Of a stretch of 64,000 nt of DNA, positions 1 through 10,806 are shown piece by piece. Within the stretch, counting starts at the first letter, position 1, and each line of letters starts with the position of its first letter. The translations under genes and the position numbers were made by a program. Origin of the DNA: Cycas panzhihuaensis (taxonomy: Eukaryota > Cycadophyta); assembly GCA_023213395.1 (NCBI GenBank), contig CM041465.1, positions 183,403,741-183,467,740 of the forward strand, read 5' to 3'. Under the pieces are notes generated by a model. It ran no database searches. It saw only the letters and a program-made list of their open reading frames with translations, and was not told the DNA's origin.

Positions 1-1429
1 GGTTGATGATTTGTTGAAGTGATTCAAGCGAGCAGAACACGTACTGATGGTGATTCAGCGACTTTGAGGACAGCCATCTATGTACACGAGTAAGTTGATC
101 ATTTTCTCACCAAAAATACTATAAAACTCAAAAGAGGCAAGCCTTTTCTGGTATTTCATTCATCTTGTCTATGTAAGAAGAGATTGGGGCCTTTCTGGGA
201 TGTTTTCAGCCCTATATACCAAGATTGGAGTGAGTGTATAGCAGAACATAGTATCAAATTGTTGTTTTTTGAGTTGTAGTGTCTTGAATTGGGAGTGTGA
301 TCCACCTATCTCTGTAGTATACATCCTGTTGAGCCCACATCCTTGTGTTGAGCAATTACTGGGCTATTCGTGAGCAGTGTGGAGACTTGTGTACAGTTGT
401 AAGGCACTATACAACTAGATATTACTCTGGTGAAGTGCTTTTACCTTGGCTGAGCGGTTGTTTTTTGATCTTGGCGTCTCTTCCTGATGGCTGAGCGCGA
501 TTTGTGATTGAATTGGCACACCTGGAGGCTGGTTGGGTGTTTCTTGAGACTGGATGGGCCCCTTTAAGGCTAGTTGGGCACTTGTGAGAGGCTGACAGAG
601 CTGTTTTGTGGTGTATGTGAGTGGTTGTAGGCCGACTGAGTTTGCTTTATGGTGACCATGCATGCGTTGAGGCTGGCTAGGTCTGTCCTTGTTGTGGCTA
701 GGCGTGTTTGAGACTCTGTGAGGCTGAAATCAGCCTATTTACCAGTCGTACGGTGACTGGTATCTCTCCCTCTCAATGCGTTGGTTTGTACATGGTGTGA
801 AAATCGTTTTTTGAAGTGCAGCAGCCGCATCCCTTGGGATCACGTGGTGCGACTTTGTGTATCACTCATTTGATGATTTTTACAAAGGTAAAACCTTTGT
901 GATATTGTTGAGTTGATATTACAAGGAAATAAAGCATGTGGGTTAAGTTCCAAAGGCAAGGGATTTTTAAAAAGTCGCAACTTTATAGAATATACCTTTT
1001 GGTATATTCACTTTATAATTCAACTTTATAAAAAGGCCCTTAGACCATTGATACTTGGAGATTTCTATATAGTGTGAAGAACTTTCTTTGTATTTGGAGT
1101 GTCCTTGACCCGTTTAAGCGTGGATCGAGACATATTTTGTGGATTGTTGACTTGGAGACCGTGCGTCGTCACCGTGTGGAGCCGTCCTTTGTTCTGGAGC
1201 ACATATTTGCAGCCATTGTGAGTGTCGATTGTGACATTTAATGGCTATTTAAGGTCGTTTGTTGACGGATAAGGAGATATAAACAGTCGGTGGCTCACCT
1301 AACGTGGGCATAATTCGTGTTGGGTCCCTTTGGAAGCGTGCTCGTAAGGCAGAGGACACAAGGGTGCATTTTCATCCTTAATACGTTCGTTTGGGGTTGT
1401 GTGATTCATATCGTACACTGTTGTTCGAG
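1..1429 (+). other. Non-coding stretch upstream of Copia-A gag (leader or unassigned repeat)
   Basis: No convincing coding region is visible on either strand. The stretch is G/T-rich on the + strand with loosely repeated words such as 'ggctggttggg' and 'ggctagttggg' around 530-700. It ends just before the gag start at 1430. It may be the long untranslated leader of Copia-A, since two other Copia elements here (Copia-C and Copia-N) have leaders of about 2 kb. The part before about 420 could belong to another element. Confidence 0.4.
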
Positions 1430-2290
1430 ATGGAGAAGCTTATGCCTAAGGTTATCTTCAACAGTAACAATTTCAGCGAATGGAAGGCTAATATGAAGCT
1501 TATATTGATGGTGAACCAACTCTGGGGAATCACCAAGGCGAAGCTTGTTTCAGTCCCACTTGACCATAAGGAGCGTATCAAACTTGAAGAGAAGCAATAC
1601 ATGGCCGTTGGATTACTGAAACTCTCATTGGCGCCGGACCAGAGGGCTCTTGTTCACAATTTGGATGACCCAGTCGAGATTTGAACGAAGTTGTGTGATA
1701 CTTTTGAGAAAAAGAAGACGAATAGGCATCTTGCTCTGATGTTGGAACTACTCAATTCAAAAGTTGAAGATGAGAACAATATCAGCTCCTACCTAAATAA
1801 AATAACAGACTTGAAGAACAAGCTAGAAGAGTTAAAGCAAAACTCGATCGATGATGCGTTCTTGTTTGCGATAATCATGTCGAAGCTACCAGCTGCATTC
1901 GCCACATTCCAGACCATTTACGGTAGAGACGAAGTGATGGAGGCAGAAACTTTTGATGGGTTCAAAAACCTAATTTTAGCAGAGGATGCCAAGCTAAAAC
2001 ATCATGGATTGCTTAGAGGTTCTGGTTCAAGTCAGGCCTTAGCCATGAAAACTCTGAGGAAGGAGGCCCAAAGGAGGAGAAGATCACATAGCGGTCTAGA
2101 GAAAGCTCTCAAGACAAGAAGAAGTTTAAAGGAAAGTGCAACTACTACAAGAATGATGGTCACCGCGAAAAGAATTGTTGGTTCAAGCGTTGTGACAAGC
2201 GCAAAGGTAACTAGGATGATAAAGGAAAGAGTATTATTGCTCATTGCGTCCGAGCGCAGACCTTGTCAGTCGAATCAGATCGGAGAGACT
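1430..2290 (+). pseudogene. gag: Copia-A gag, broken
   Basis: The start at 1430 opens MEKLMPKVIFNS, followed by a typical Copia Gag N-terminus (F..NNFSEW..NMKLIL, then LWGI). The same frame resumes after a TGA at 1682-1684 and covers the helical UBN2-like Gag core (SKVEDENNISSYLNKITDLK, LPAAFATFQTIY). Around 2090 the frame shifts: the nucleocapsid knuckle continues in another frame as CNYYKNDGHREKNC, in which the second Cys of CX2CX4HX4C is Tyr. Gag would package the element RNA in cytoplasmic particles; this copy cannot make it intact. Confidence 0.8.
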
Positions 2291-3996
2291 ATTGGGTACT
2301 GAATTCTAGAGCGCAGAAGCACATCTCTTACCAAAGGCGGAACTTTGATATGTTGAATGCAAATCAAAGTGGTGCTGAGATCGTTCTTGGTGATGCTCGT
2401 GTGTTGCCGGTAGATGGTATCGGTGAAGTTTCCATTTCATGAGGCAAGTTTTCCGGGGTATATTATGTACCCAATATGCAGTTAAACCTTCTATCTACTT
2501 GGAAGATCTGCAAACAAGGTATGAAAGTGGAGCTTTATAATGATAAGTGCCTAATAAAGGACCCAAAACAGAACTTTGTTGTCATAGCTACCAGGAAAGT
2601 CAGGCACAACTTCTGGGTGTTTGAGAAATTTCAATCTCAGAAGAAGTCCTATGCCTTTGTTACTAGCGCGGATGATGAAAGTAAACTGTGGCACAATTGC
2701 CTTGGGCACCTTAATTACAGGAGTATTGCACTTCTAAAGAGGTTGAAGATGGTGGAAGGACTGTCGTCGGTTTCTTGCTCAGACAGTGTATGCAAAAGGT
2801 GCATGTATGGCAAGCATCACCGCTATCCCTTTGCTAGGGATAATGCCTGGAGAGCCAAGGAGAAGCTAGAGCTTGTGCACTCAGATATTATGGGACCACT
2901 CCCAAACCCTTCGATATCAAGAGCCCGATATACACTTGTGTTTGTGGATGATTACACCAGGAAAGCCTTGGTTTATTTTCTCAAGAACAAGTCAAATGTA
3001 TTTGATCGCTTCCGTGATTGGAAAGCGATAGTTGAAAATGAAAGTGATAAGAAAAAGAAAATAAAAACTTTACGAAGTGATAATGGCAAGGAATATGACA
3101 ATCATGCGTTCAATCAGTTCTGCCACAACCATGGTATAAAGCAGGAGTTTACAGTCCCGTATACCCCACAACAAAATGGAGTTGCTGAAAGAAAGAACCG
3201 TACCATGATGGAGATGGCGAGGTGTATGGTGCATACTAAAACACCACCAAGTTTTGGGCGGTAAGTGGCTGTCATTTATATTTTGAACAGGGTACCCAAT
3301 TAGGCAGTTCGCAACATGACCCCTGAAGAGAAATGAACCGGTCGAAAGCCTACTATTAGCCATTTGAGAACGTTTGCATGTATTGCGTACGCCCACATCC
3401 CTGATGATACCTGCAAGAAGCTGGATTGAAAGAGTTTGAAGTGCATATTCATGGGGTATTGCACAGAGAACAAAGCCTACAGACTATGGGATCCACAGGG
3501 GGAGAAGATTGTGGTTAGTCGGGATGTTAAATTTGACAAGTCATCGACGTATCATGCTGAAAAGGCATCAGAGGAACCTTTTTACCCTCCCCTTCTCCCA
3601 TTCCCAGATTCTTCAAGCGAAGAGGATGATGAGCCAGTCATTGTAGAACCTGAGGAAGCAGGAGCAAGTGGGACGAGTAATAGTGAGGAGCCGCCACGAC
3701 AAGAAGTACCTCCAGCAACGGGTCCTTCTATACCTTTATGGGCAAGGAAAACACTTGAAGATTCCGGTGCGGCGATGCAAACCTTAATTGATGACAGACG
3801 AACCAGAAGTCAACATGCCAGTCAAACTCTGCTGGTAGACACCAATGACGCCAGTGATCGTGATTCGTTTGCTGAAGCGAAAGGAGATCCAAAATGGAGA
3901 GTTGCAATGGAGGAAGAATATGGTTCTTTGATAAAGAACGGTACGTGGGATTTGGTTCCACTACCTCCGTCGAAGAATCTTGTAGGATGCAAGTGA
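2291..3996 (+). pseudogene. pol: Copia-A protease and integrase part of pol, broken
   Basis: A degenerate protease start reads WVLNSRAQKH where Copia proteases have a D-S-G core. It is followed by the GAG-pre-integrase zinc motif (LWHNCLGHLN ... CKRCMYGKHH, 2690-2820). The integrase core holds all three acidic residues: D in LVHSDIMGPL (about 2875), D in LRSDNGKEY (about 3075) and E in NGVAERKNR (about 3180). A TAA at 3262-3264 and a short disturbed stretch to about 3435 break it. It resumes with GYCTENKAYRLWDP, an acidic Ser-rich linker, and NGTWDLVPLPPSKN, the usual lead-in to RT. A TGA at 3994-3996 separates it from RT in the same frame. Confidence 0.85.
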
Positions 3997-5416
3997 GTCT
4001 ATAAGACAAAGTTCCGCTCTGATGGAGAGGTGGACAAGTATAAGGCCAGACTTGTTGCGCAGGGATTCAAGCAGAAAGAAGGAATTGACTACGAGGAGAC
4101 GTTTGCACCAATCTCCATAATGACAACGGTCCGCTTACTCATTTCCTTAGCAGTTGATTGGGAGTTACACCAGATGGACGTTAAGTCCGCTTTCCTTAAT
4201 GGGGATCTTAAGGAGGAGATATACATGTCGCAGCCTCTGGGATTCATTAAGGATGGCCAGAAGCATCTTGTTTGTCGTCTTAAAAAGTCAATCTATGGCC
4301 TAAAACAAGCACCTCATGCTTGGTATGAGAAGATGGATGCCAAGTTGAAAGCTGAAGGTTTTGAAATTTCAGAACTCGACCCGAACCTATATGTGAAAAG
4401 AAGAGGGACTTTCGTAGTTGCTTGTGTGGTGTATGTGGATGATCTATTCATCGACGGTAATCATGGCAAGGCTATAGCCGAAGTCAAATCCAATTTGGGA
4501 GCTTCATTTGACATGACAGATCTTGGAAAACTTCACTATTTCTTGGGCATTCAGATCAGGCAGATGGAAGATAGGATCGTGTTGTTGCAATCGCAGTATG
4601 TGAAGAACTTACTGGAGAGATTTGGGATGCAACACTGCAAACCTGTTGCAACACCATGTGTCAAAGGCGCAAGATTACAGAAAGATATGGCCCAACATTC
4701 TGTAGATGGCACAAAATATCGCCAGTTGGTAGGGAGTCTCATTTATTTGACTCATATCAGGCCAGATATCGCATACGCTGTTGGATTGGTTTCCCGCTAT
4801 ATGCAAAATCCTCAGGAGCCTCATTTGGTGGTAGCAAAGCGGATTCTGAAATATCTAAAGGCGACAATCAATCTTGGTCTTGAATACCGCAGAGGTGAGA
4901 AGATCAAGTTGCATGGCTACACGGATGCTGATTGAGGAGGAGATTCCGACGATCGGAAGTCCACTGCTAAATACCTGTTTAGTATTGGCAATGGATTTGT
5001 TTCGTGGCAGTCAAAGAAGCAGCAGACAACGGCGCTATCTTCTACAAAAGCAAAATATCAAGGACTCAGTACTGGTGTGATAGAACTAGTATGGTTGCAA
5101 GGTCTCTTGGAATTTCTTGGTGTTTCCAATGGACATCTAATTCTCTTTGTTGATAATCAGAGTACCATTCGTCTGTCGAAGAATCCAGAGTTTCATGCGT
5201 GTATAAAGTATATTGAGATTCAGCACCATTACATTCGTGAGCAGATCAAGTCAGGGAAACTACAGGTCGACTATTTTCTGAGTTAATTACAACTTGCGAA
5301 CGTATTCACCAAGCCACTCACTGAAGATCAATTCACGAAGATGCATACCGGATTAGGACTCACCGATGTTATCCTTGAGGGGGGATGTATCAACAAGGAT
5401 AAAGAAGTTGCAGGAT
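3997..5416 (+). pseudogene. pol: Copia-A reverse transcriptase and RNase H
   Basis: The RT runs from VYKTKFRSDG through KARLVAQGFKQKEGIDYEET, QMDVKSAFLNGDL, YGLKQAPHAWYEK and the catalytic YVDD (about 4430). It continues as LHYFLGIQI and LVGSLIYLTHIRPDIAYAV. RNase H begins at HGYTDAD and is interrupted by a TGA at about 4933, then resumes in the same frame as WQSKKQQTTALSSTKAKY and HHYIREQIKSGKL. It ends with ANVFTKPLTEDQFTKMH before 5416. A TAA falls at about 5284. The RT active site is intact, so decay is recent or patchy in this domain. Confidence 0.9.
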
Positions 5417-5484
5417 AGTCCCAGGCTTCATGATAACTCAACTACTGCACGTTGCAGGTTCCCCATATTCACATTAAGGGGGGA

Positions 5485-5819
5485 TGTTAGTGTGGCAGTT
5501 AATTATTAAGCCACTTAATTAATGTTAATGTGCTTTAATTATGTGATAGGGTACGAGCCAAAAAGTGCGATTTATTCAAAGGGTCACAACCCTAATCGGG
5601 TGACACCTCTTGGAGAGTATAAATGCCTTGAGGCCTTATGTATTTCATATCCAAGTTTATTGTGCAATAATCAAGCAATCCATCAAGGATCCTCTTTGTG
5701 GTGGGTTTTTTCCCGAAAGGGTTTCCCACGTAAATACCTATGTACTGGGTATCTATTTTCTGTATTTTCCATTTATTGCTTGTTGTATATGGTTAAAAAT
5801 CCTGCATATGGGAACATCA
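5485..5819 (+). repeat. Copia-A 3' LTR
   Basis: The LTR starts TGTTAGTGTGGCAGTT directly after a polypurine tract (attaagggggga, to 5484), the standard 3' junction. It contains a TATA-like 'gagtataaat' near 5617. The right end is not certain: the sequence reaches '...gggaacatca' at 5816-5819, and Copia-B coding sequence starts by about 5838. A related LTR start lies at 50255, which supports the left edge. Confidence 0.7.
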
Positions 5820-5837
5820 GTGTATGATTTCATGTTC

Positions 5838-6522
5838 CCGAACAGAAGAGGCATATGAAAATGGAAATTAGAAAGCTACCATGGATGAAGAAATTCATTC
5901 TATTGAAAAGAATGGAACATGGAATTTGGTAGAATTACCTCAGCACAAACAGGACCAAACTCCATTATGATGGTACACTTAAGTGTCAAAAGGCCTGACT
6001 TGTTGCAAAGGGTTTCAAACAGAAAGAAGGCATTGATTATGAGGACACTTTTACACCTATTACAAACATGAACACATTCAGACTCATCTTGGCCTTAGCT
6101 ATTCAACGCAAATGGCCAGTTTTTCAGATGGATGTGAAGAGCGCCTTCCTCAATGGCGATCTTCAAGAGGAGGTATATTTGGAGCAACCTCTTGGTTACA
6201 AAGTACAAGGCAAGGATCACATGGTTTGTCGCCTGAAAAGGGCTTTGTATGGCTTGAAACAAGCCCCACAAGCATGGTACTCAAAAATCGATGATTATTT
6301 CCTGAGACATGGTTTTCATCGATCCACATCAGATCCTAACTTGTACATCAAAAAGACCATGCTATTTTTATTATCTTGTATATTGATGACTTAGTGATCA
6401 CAAGTAATGACACTAAGATGATACAGATTCTCCAAGGTGATTCGACGAGAAGTTTCGAGATGACAGATCTTGGACTTCTACATTAAATTCTAGGCTTTGA
6501 GGTATGGCAACAACCAAGCTAT
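5838..6522 (+). pseudogene. pol: Copia-B reverse transcriptase, first part
   Basis: After a stop-containing start (AYENGN, stop, KATMDEEIHSIEKNGTW) the RT reads KGFKQKEGIDYEDTF, QMDVKSAFLNGDLQEEVYLEQPLGY, RLKRALYGLKQAPQAWYSK and DYFLRHGFHRS. A frameshift near 6355 moves the catalytic motif ILYIDDLVIT (about 6370-6400) to another frame. The YIDD residues remain. It stops at the insertion point of X-1; the rest lies at 10807-11600. Confidence 0.85.
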
Positions 6523-6742
6523 TGTTGGAAATCAACCTGCACAAACAATCTTTGCAAACAGAACAGAACACCTCCACAAGATCGAACAGTACCCTTAAGG
6601 TACCTCCATTGTATTAAGAAAAATCATTACAACATCATTACAATATGATACACAAAATTGTGTATTTATAATACAAGTCATGATGGAAGAGTAGGACTCA
6701 CTTGCATGTGGGATAAATCAAATGTACATTAATATTCTAACA
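6523..6742 (-). repeat. X-1 3' LTR
   Basis: It begins TGTTGGAAATC and ends TATTCTAACA, pairing with 10587-10806. The + strand TATTTATA at 6663-6670 reads TATAAATA on the element's sense strand, a likely TATA box. The near-palindrome GGTACCCTTAAGGTACC lies in its middle. The polypurine tract on the sense strand (AAGGGAGAG) directly abuts the right edge. Confidence 0.9.
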
Positions 6743-6765
6743 CTCTCCCTTAATGTACATTTGGG

Positions 6766-7806
6766 TCATTTGTATTTGTAACGCTTTGTCCTTGGAAATG
6801 TCTTGAGAATTATGTCTTCAACCTGATCCTTGTCTTCAATCTTGTAGTGATGTCTTTGCTGCAGAATGATGTCTTCATCTTGATTTTTGTCTTCAATTCT
6901 GTATTGATGCCTTTGTAAGATGATATCTTCAGCTTGATTTCCATCTTCAATTCTGTAGTGACAACGTTGATGTAGCTGCTCTAGTAAGTCTAGATCATGT
7001 TTCTTTATTGCGATTGGTCTAGTCTGATGAAGATCCTGTAAGCAACCATCTTCAATCACAACTTGTGTATCATCATTATCCTATATAAACTCTTGATCAC
7101 CATGAACAACAGTGAATTCCTCAATCTTAGGAGTGGAATGTTGCATACTCTTTGAACTTGAATCAATGCTTAAAGAAGGAACATCATCAATATAAGACTC
7201 ATCCTTTGTAGGATCATTAGATTCAATTTCTCTTGAAATCAATTCATCACTTTCAATGTTTTCATCTGTAATCTCATCAATGCATTCAACAGTAGAAGTT
7301 TCGTCAATACTCAGACATTCTTCATCTTGACATGTTGTTTCATCAGTGTTGATGATACTTTCTTCATTCATTGTACCTGTACCATAACTAGCCTTAATTG
7401 TTTTTTCAATCATTCATTGTGTTTCTTCAGGAGTTTGTTCAAATACTTCCCTTAGAAAATCCCAAGCTTCTTTAGCATTACTTGCATGTAGAATCATAGG
7501 AATGATAAAATAGAATTTAGAAGGAAGATCAACCTCATTGAATGCAGCACGAATCATAATGAATACTTTTCTATCTTTCTTCTCAAGCATTTCTTTTTCT
7601 TCTTCATCCTTAGGGATATCATATTCATCAGTAACAATCTTCCACAAACCTCTAGCTATGAATAGACATTTCATTTTAATTGTCCAAAAGAAGTAGTCTT
7701 CACCATTGCACTTAGGTACTGGAAGAAACAAATCCCTTAAGTAATATTCATTTGTTTCAGGAGCATATATAACTACATCATTATCCTCCATGATTGTAAA
7801 TGCCAT
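6766..7806 (-). pseudogene. gag: X-1 Gag-like protein, two in-frame stops
   Basis: The start MAFTIMEDND at 7806 matches X-2. Residues about 25-130 look like a Copia Gag: NGEDYFFWTIKMKCL, GLWKIV, then ILHASNAKEAWDFLREVFEQ. The middle is acidic and Ser/Thr/Asp-rich, and the end holds three tandem units of the form (H/Y)Y(R/K)IED.(N/D)Q..(D/N)IIL before KRYKYK. Two stops break the frame. One is TGA where X-2 has CGA (TQ-R-MIEK), a CpG transition; the other is TAG where X-2 has CAA (I-Q-DND). The natural stop (6766-6768) lies only about 23 bp from the 3' LTR. Confidence 0.8.
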
Positions 7807-10574
7807 GTCCATATGCCACGTCCCTTTTTCAATCAATAAACTCACTTATCATTGGTAACTTGCCTATTGATCACTCTCAACAAATTTCCTCATGTTTCAT
7901 ATCTCACATCATTGACTTTATCATCACATCATTGCCTTATCCATTTCACATATCACCAACCAGTCACGTAGCATCCAAACACTCACTTCACCAAATCAAT
8001 GCCTCATAAATCTCACGATGATCATACATGTCATATGTCGCTACCAAGACACACACTTCACTTGATTGCCCAAAACACACAACTCATACCATTACACTTG
8101 CAACTCATGTAACTTCAACAAAAACTCATCCTTCTTTGCATGTTCACATCATGAAACATGCCTAATTTCTTCCTTAACTCACCCAACAAAGTGTCCAACC
8201 TTGTTATGTAACCTCACATGTTACAAGGTTCATAATTGCCAAGTCATCACTTCATCAACTCTCTCATGTAAACACATACAATAGAAACAATAGACGTCTG
8301 TTCTCACTCTTAAATCATCTTATGCATGCCTCTTATAAGGACCATACTCACCTCATCATATATCCACAACAAGTCTCAAGTCAATAGAGTGCGAAATATG
8401 AGTTAATGTCGTCTCACGTTACCAAGGTACTCTCCCATCTGAAATACATACAAGAAAGCCTCAACAATCACCTCATCAATACCTCATATCATCAAAGTAT
8501 TCTCATATAATCGCATACAAATGAACAATGAAAACCTCAAACTTCGTCTCATGTCATCATGTCAACACATCAACTAAGAACTTACTTCAAAAAACCACTC
8601 ATTCATATCGCCATAAAGCCATAACTGTAAGGACTCCACCATCAACTCAATGCCAAAGATTGCTTCCTTGTAGCAATAGCTCGCTTGCTTATCAATCATT
8701 ACCTATCATTACCTTGATCGCAATGCCCTCTTATTACCCTTCTCTTGCCCTTGTCGTGCCCTCAATTTTGCCCGTCGAATTGATTAAAGAATACACCATC
8801 AAAATATGTCAAATCTTGCCCTTAACATGTTCAACAAATGCCCAAACTTGAGATGTAACCCCAATAGCACTCAAACATTGCCTCTCAAGCACACCTCATG
8901 TCAGGCAAAGAACTCTACATCATCAATCACCCATCATATCACTATAAACTTAATTGCAAAGACTCCATACTAATAGGTGATCCAAAAAGGGCTTCATAAA
9001 GTGACTTTGATCAATGAAAAATTAAATGTCAAAATATCAAAAATCTTTATAATATCAAAGGTGAAAAATCAATGACTTATATCAAATATCAAATGGGCGA
9101 AAATAAGACAAAAGCCGACTAATATGAATCAACGTAAATAGTCATCAGATACCACAAAACAAAATCGAACTACTTGAAAAATACTACTCCAAACAGCTCA
9201 CAGCAACGATCACGCGCTGATCAAAAGGACTGCAATCGGCAACACATAGAATATGGGCGAACTGGTCAACGTGCATCGCAACCATATCGGGCAACGAAGA
9301 ATATCATTATGTAGACAAATCAGAGTACATGATGCAGATTTATAAAGAAAAGACAGTAGAATAATCACGCAGGGCGAGTAGAATATACACGGAAACCTCC
9401 GACTGAAGAACTTAACACAGATTGTATATTTACACAGGCACAAGGGCAAAAATCGGTGGCGATCAATGATGCTTATGCAGATTAATCAGGGAAATCGATG
9501 GCAATACCAATATATTTAATTAAACCCTAAATATCAATCACGTGAACAAATATACAAGAGGGCGGTGCAAATGTATCATACAGATTCAACAGGTTATTGC
9601 AGAACGATTGAATTATATAGAACGGGCGAAACATCATTAGTCACTCAAATGCAATATATAGAACGACGGTTGGGCGAAATACATTAAATGTATGGCTAGA
9701 ATTAAAACAATGGCTTAGAGAGATAATTATACATAAGCAACAGTAATTATCCATCATGTAGGGCGACTGATTCTATGGGTGTCTGCGATTTAGAATTTTG
9801 ATGGCACTTCTATGTGGGAGGAGGCATTTTTTCAGAGGTTATGCAGAGAATTCATATTGAATGAATCACGATTACATCTGTGTGCAGGGGCGAGAAGAAA
9901 GCATAGTGGCAGTGGGGCGATCCTTCTGAGACAAAAGCCAAATGCACCCAAATTATAAAAAACATGAAGAGTCGGGTCATCAACTGCTACTAAAAGCATT
10001 CCATCATTAATAGAACCGTTGCTGGATTCTGAGCAGGCAAAGCATGTAGAAGCTTATACACATACGCCAATATGCCCCAAAAATCACCAGTTTCAGTTTT
10101 TCTCTTCTAACAATGCGCTCACAACTATCATTTCATTGAAAACAAGGCTAGGCGACTATTTTCTCCTCCATGAAGATGTTCTTTCAATTATGGATCATCC
10201 GCACTCTGTCTAGAGTTTTACCCTAATTTTTATGTTCTTGATGGCAGCGAAAAAGTTAAAAATACGGAATGAGTGTTTCTCTTCACGCACACATGTGGGC
10301 GATTTCAAAAACATATCATGCTCAGACCATAAATATATTCACAGGTGACAATATATATATCAAACAGCTTATCCAAACCTTAAATTATCAAATAGGTGGT
10401 CATACCTTTAATATATTGTCCGTAATAATCAATTACAGCTCTGCAACTGGTTCTGTTGGGGTTCCAGTCAATAGAATTACAGCTTCACCAACCATCACCT
10501 CGCTCAACCTCAACGATGACAAACCTACAACAAATTGGTTTCGCTCTACAAGGAATTGGTCTCGCTCAACCTTA
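7807..10574 (-). other. X-1 long non-coding leader with GGGCGA motifs
   Basis: About 2.8 kb separate the PBS from gag and no coding region is recognisable. The + strand hexamer GGGCGA occurs at 9095, 9255, 9372, 9624, 9672, 9761, 9888, 9915 and 10297, which is far more often than chance. The part nearest gag (7850-8900) is C/A/T-rich with many 'cactca' and 'catcat' words. X-2 has a homologous leader of about 1.9 kb with the same hexamer. Confidence 0.6.
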
Positions 10575-10586
10575 GCTCTAATACCA
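10575..10586 (-). promoter_or_regulatory. X-1 primer-binding site
   Basis: The minus strand reads TGGTATTAGAGC immediately inside the 5' LTR, one base from the TGGTATCAGAGC complement of initiator Met-tRNA used by many plant LTR elements. Its position fixes X-1's orientation. Confidence 0.85.
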
Positions 10587-10806
10587 TGTTGGAAATCAAC
10601 CTGCACAAACAATCTTCGCAAACAGAACAGAACACCTCCACAGGATCGAACGGTACCCTTAAGGTACCTCCATTGTATTAAGAAAAATCATTACAACATC
10701 ATTACAATATAATACACAAAATTGTGTATTTATAATACAAGTCATGATGGAAGAGTAGAACCCACTTGCATGTGGGATAAATCAAATGTACATTAATATT
10801 CTAACA
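10587..10806 (-). repeat. X-1 5' LTR
   Basis: It pairs with 6523-6742 at the same length with 6 transitions by eye. It ends TATTCTAACA at 10806, followed by the target duplication actat. Confidence 0.9.

Larger units (their letters stand above)
1..5819 (+). mobile_element. Copia-A, Ty1/Copia LTR retrotransposon (5' LTR not identified)
   Basis: The order gag, protease, integrase, RT, RNase H is the Ty1/Copia order. Pol is almost one continuous frame from about 2290 to 5416, broken by single stops. A polypurine tract (5474-5484) leads into a 3' LTR that starts at 5485. I find no matching 5' LTR and no Met-tRNA PBS in positions 1-1429, so the 5' end is either replaced by other sequence or outside the window. 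The element can no longer make a working polyprotein because of stops and a gag frameshift. Confidence 0.85.
6523..10806 (-). mobile_element. X-1, gag-only non-autonomous LTR retrotransposon
   Basis: Two 220-bp LTRs (6523-6742 and 10587-10806) flank 3.8 kb. By eye they differ at 6 positions, all transitions. The flanks are gctat (6518-6522) and actat (10807-10811), a 5-bp target duplication with one change. A Met-type PBS lies beside the right LTR, so the element is in minus orientation. It encodes only a Gag-like protein next to its 3' LTR; no protease, integrase or RT trace is visible. It must rely on enzymes from another element, plausibly a Copia because its Gag is Copia-like. X-2 at 46533-50058 is a second copy. 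Confidence 0.9.

Noticed and set aside
415-663. Minus-strand open frame of 82 codons in the Copia-A leader
   Set aside because: It has no recognisable motif, low-complexity Gln/Pro/Ser content and no homologue in the other leaders.
5485-5819. Possibility that Copia-A inserted into Copia-B, because Copia-B starts just after the Copia-A LTR
   Set aside because: No Copia-B integrase sequence is found upstream of Copia-A in the window and no target duplication could be read, so the relation is left open.
9095-10302. Repeated GGGCGA words considered as a CRISPR or satellite array
   Set aside because: The repeats are only six bases, irregularly spaced, and there is no conserved longer repeat or spacer pattern. 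CRISPR is not expected in plant nuclear DNA.
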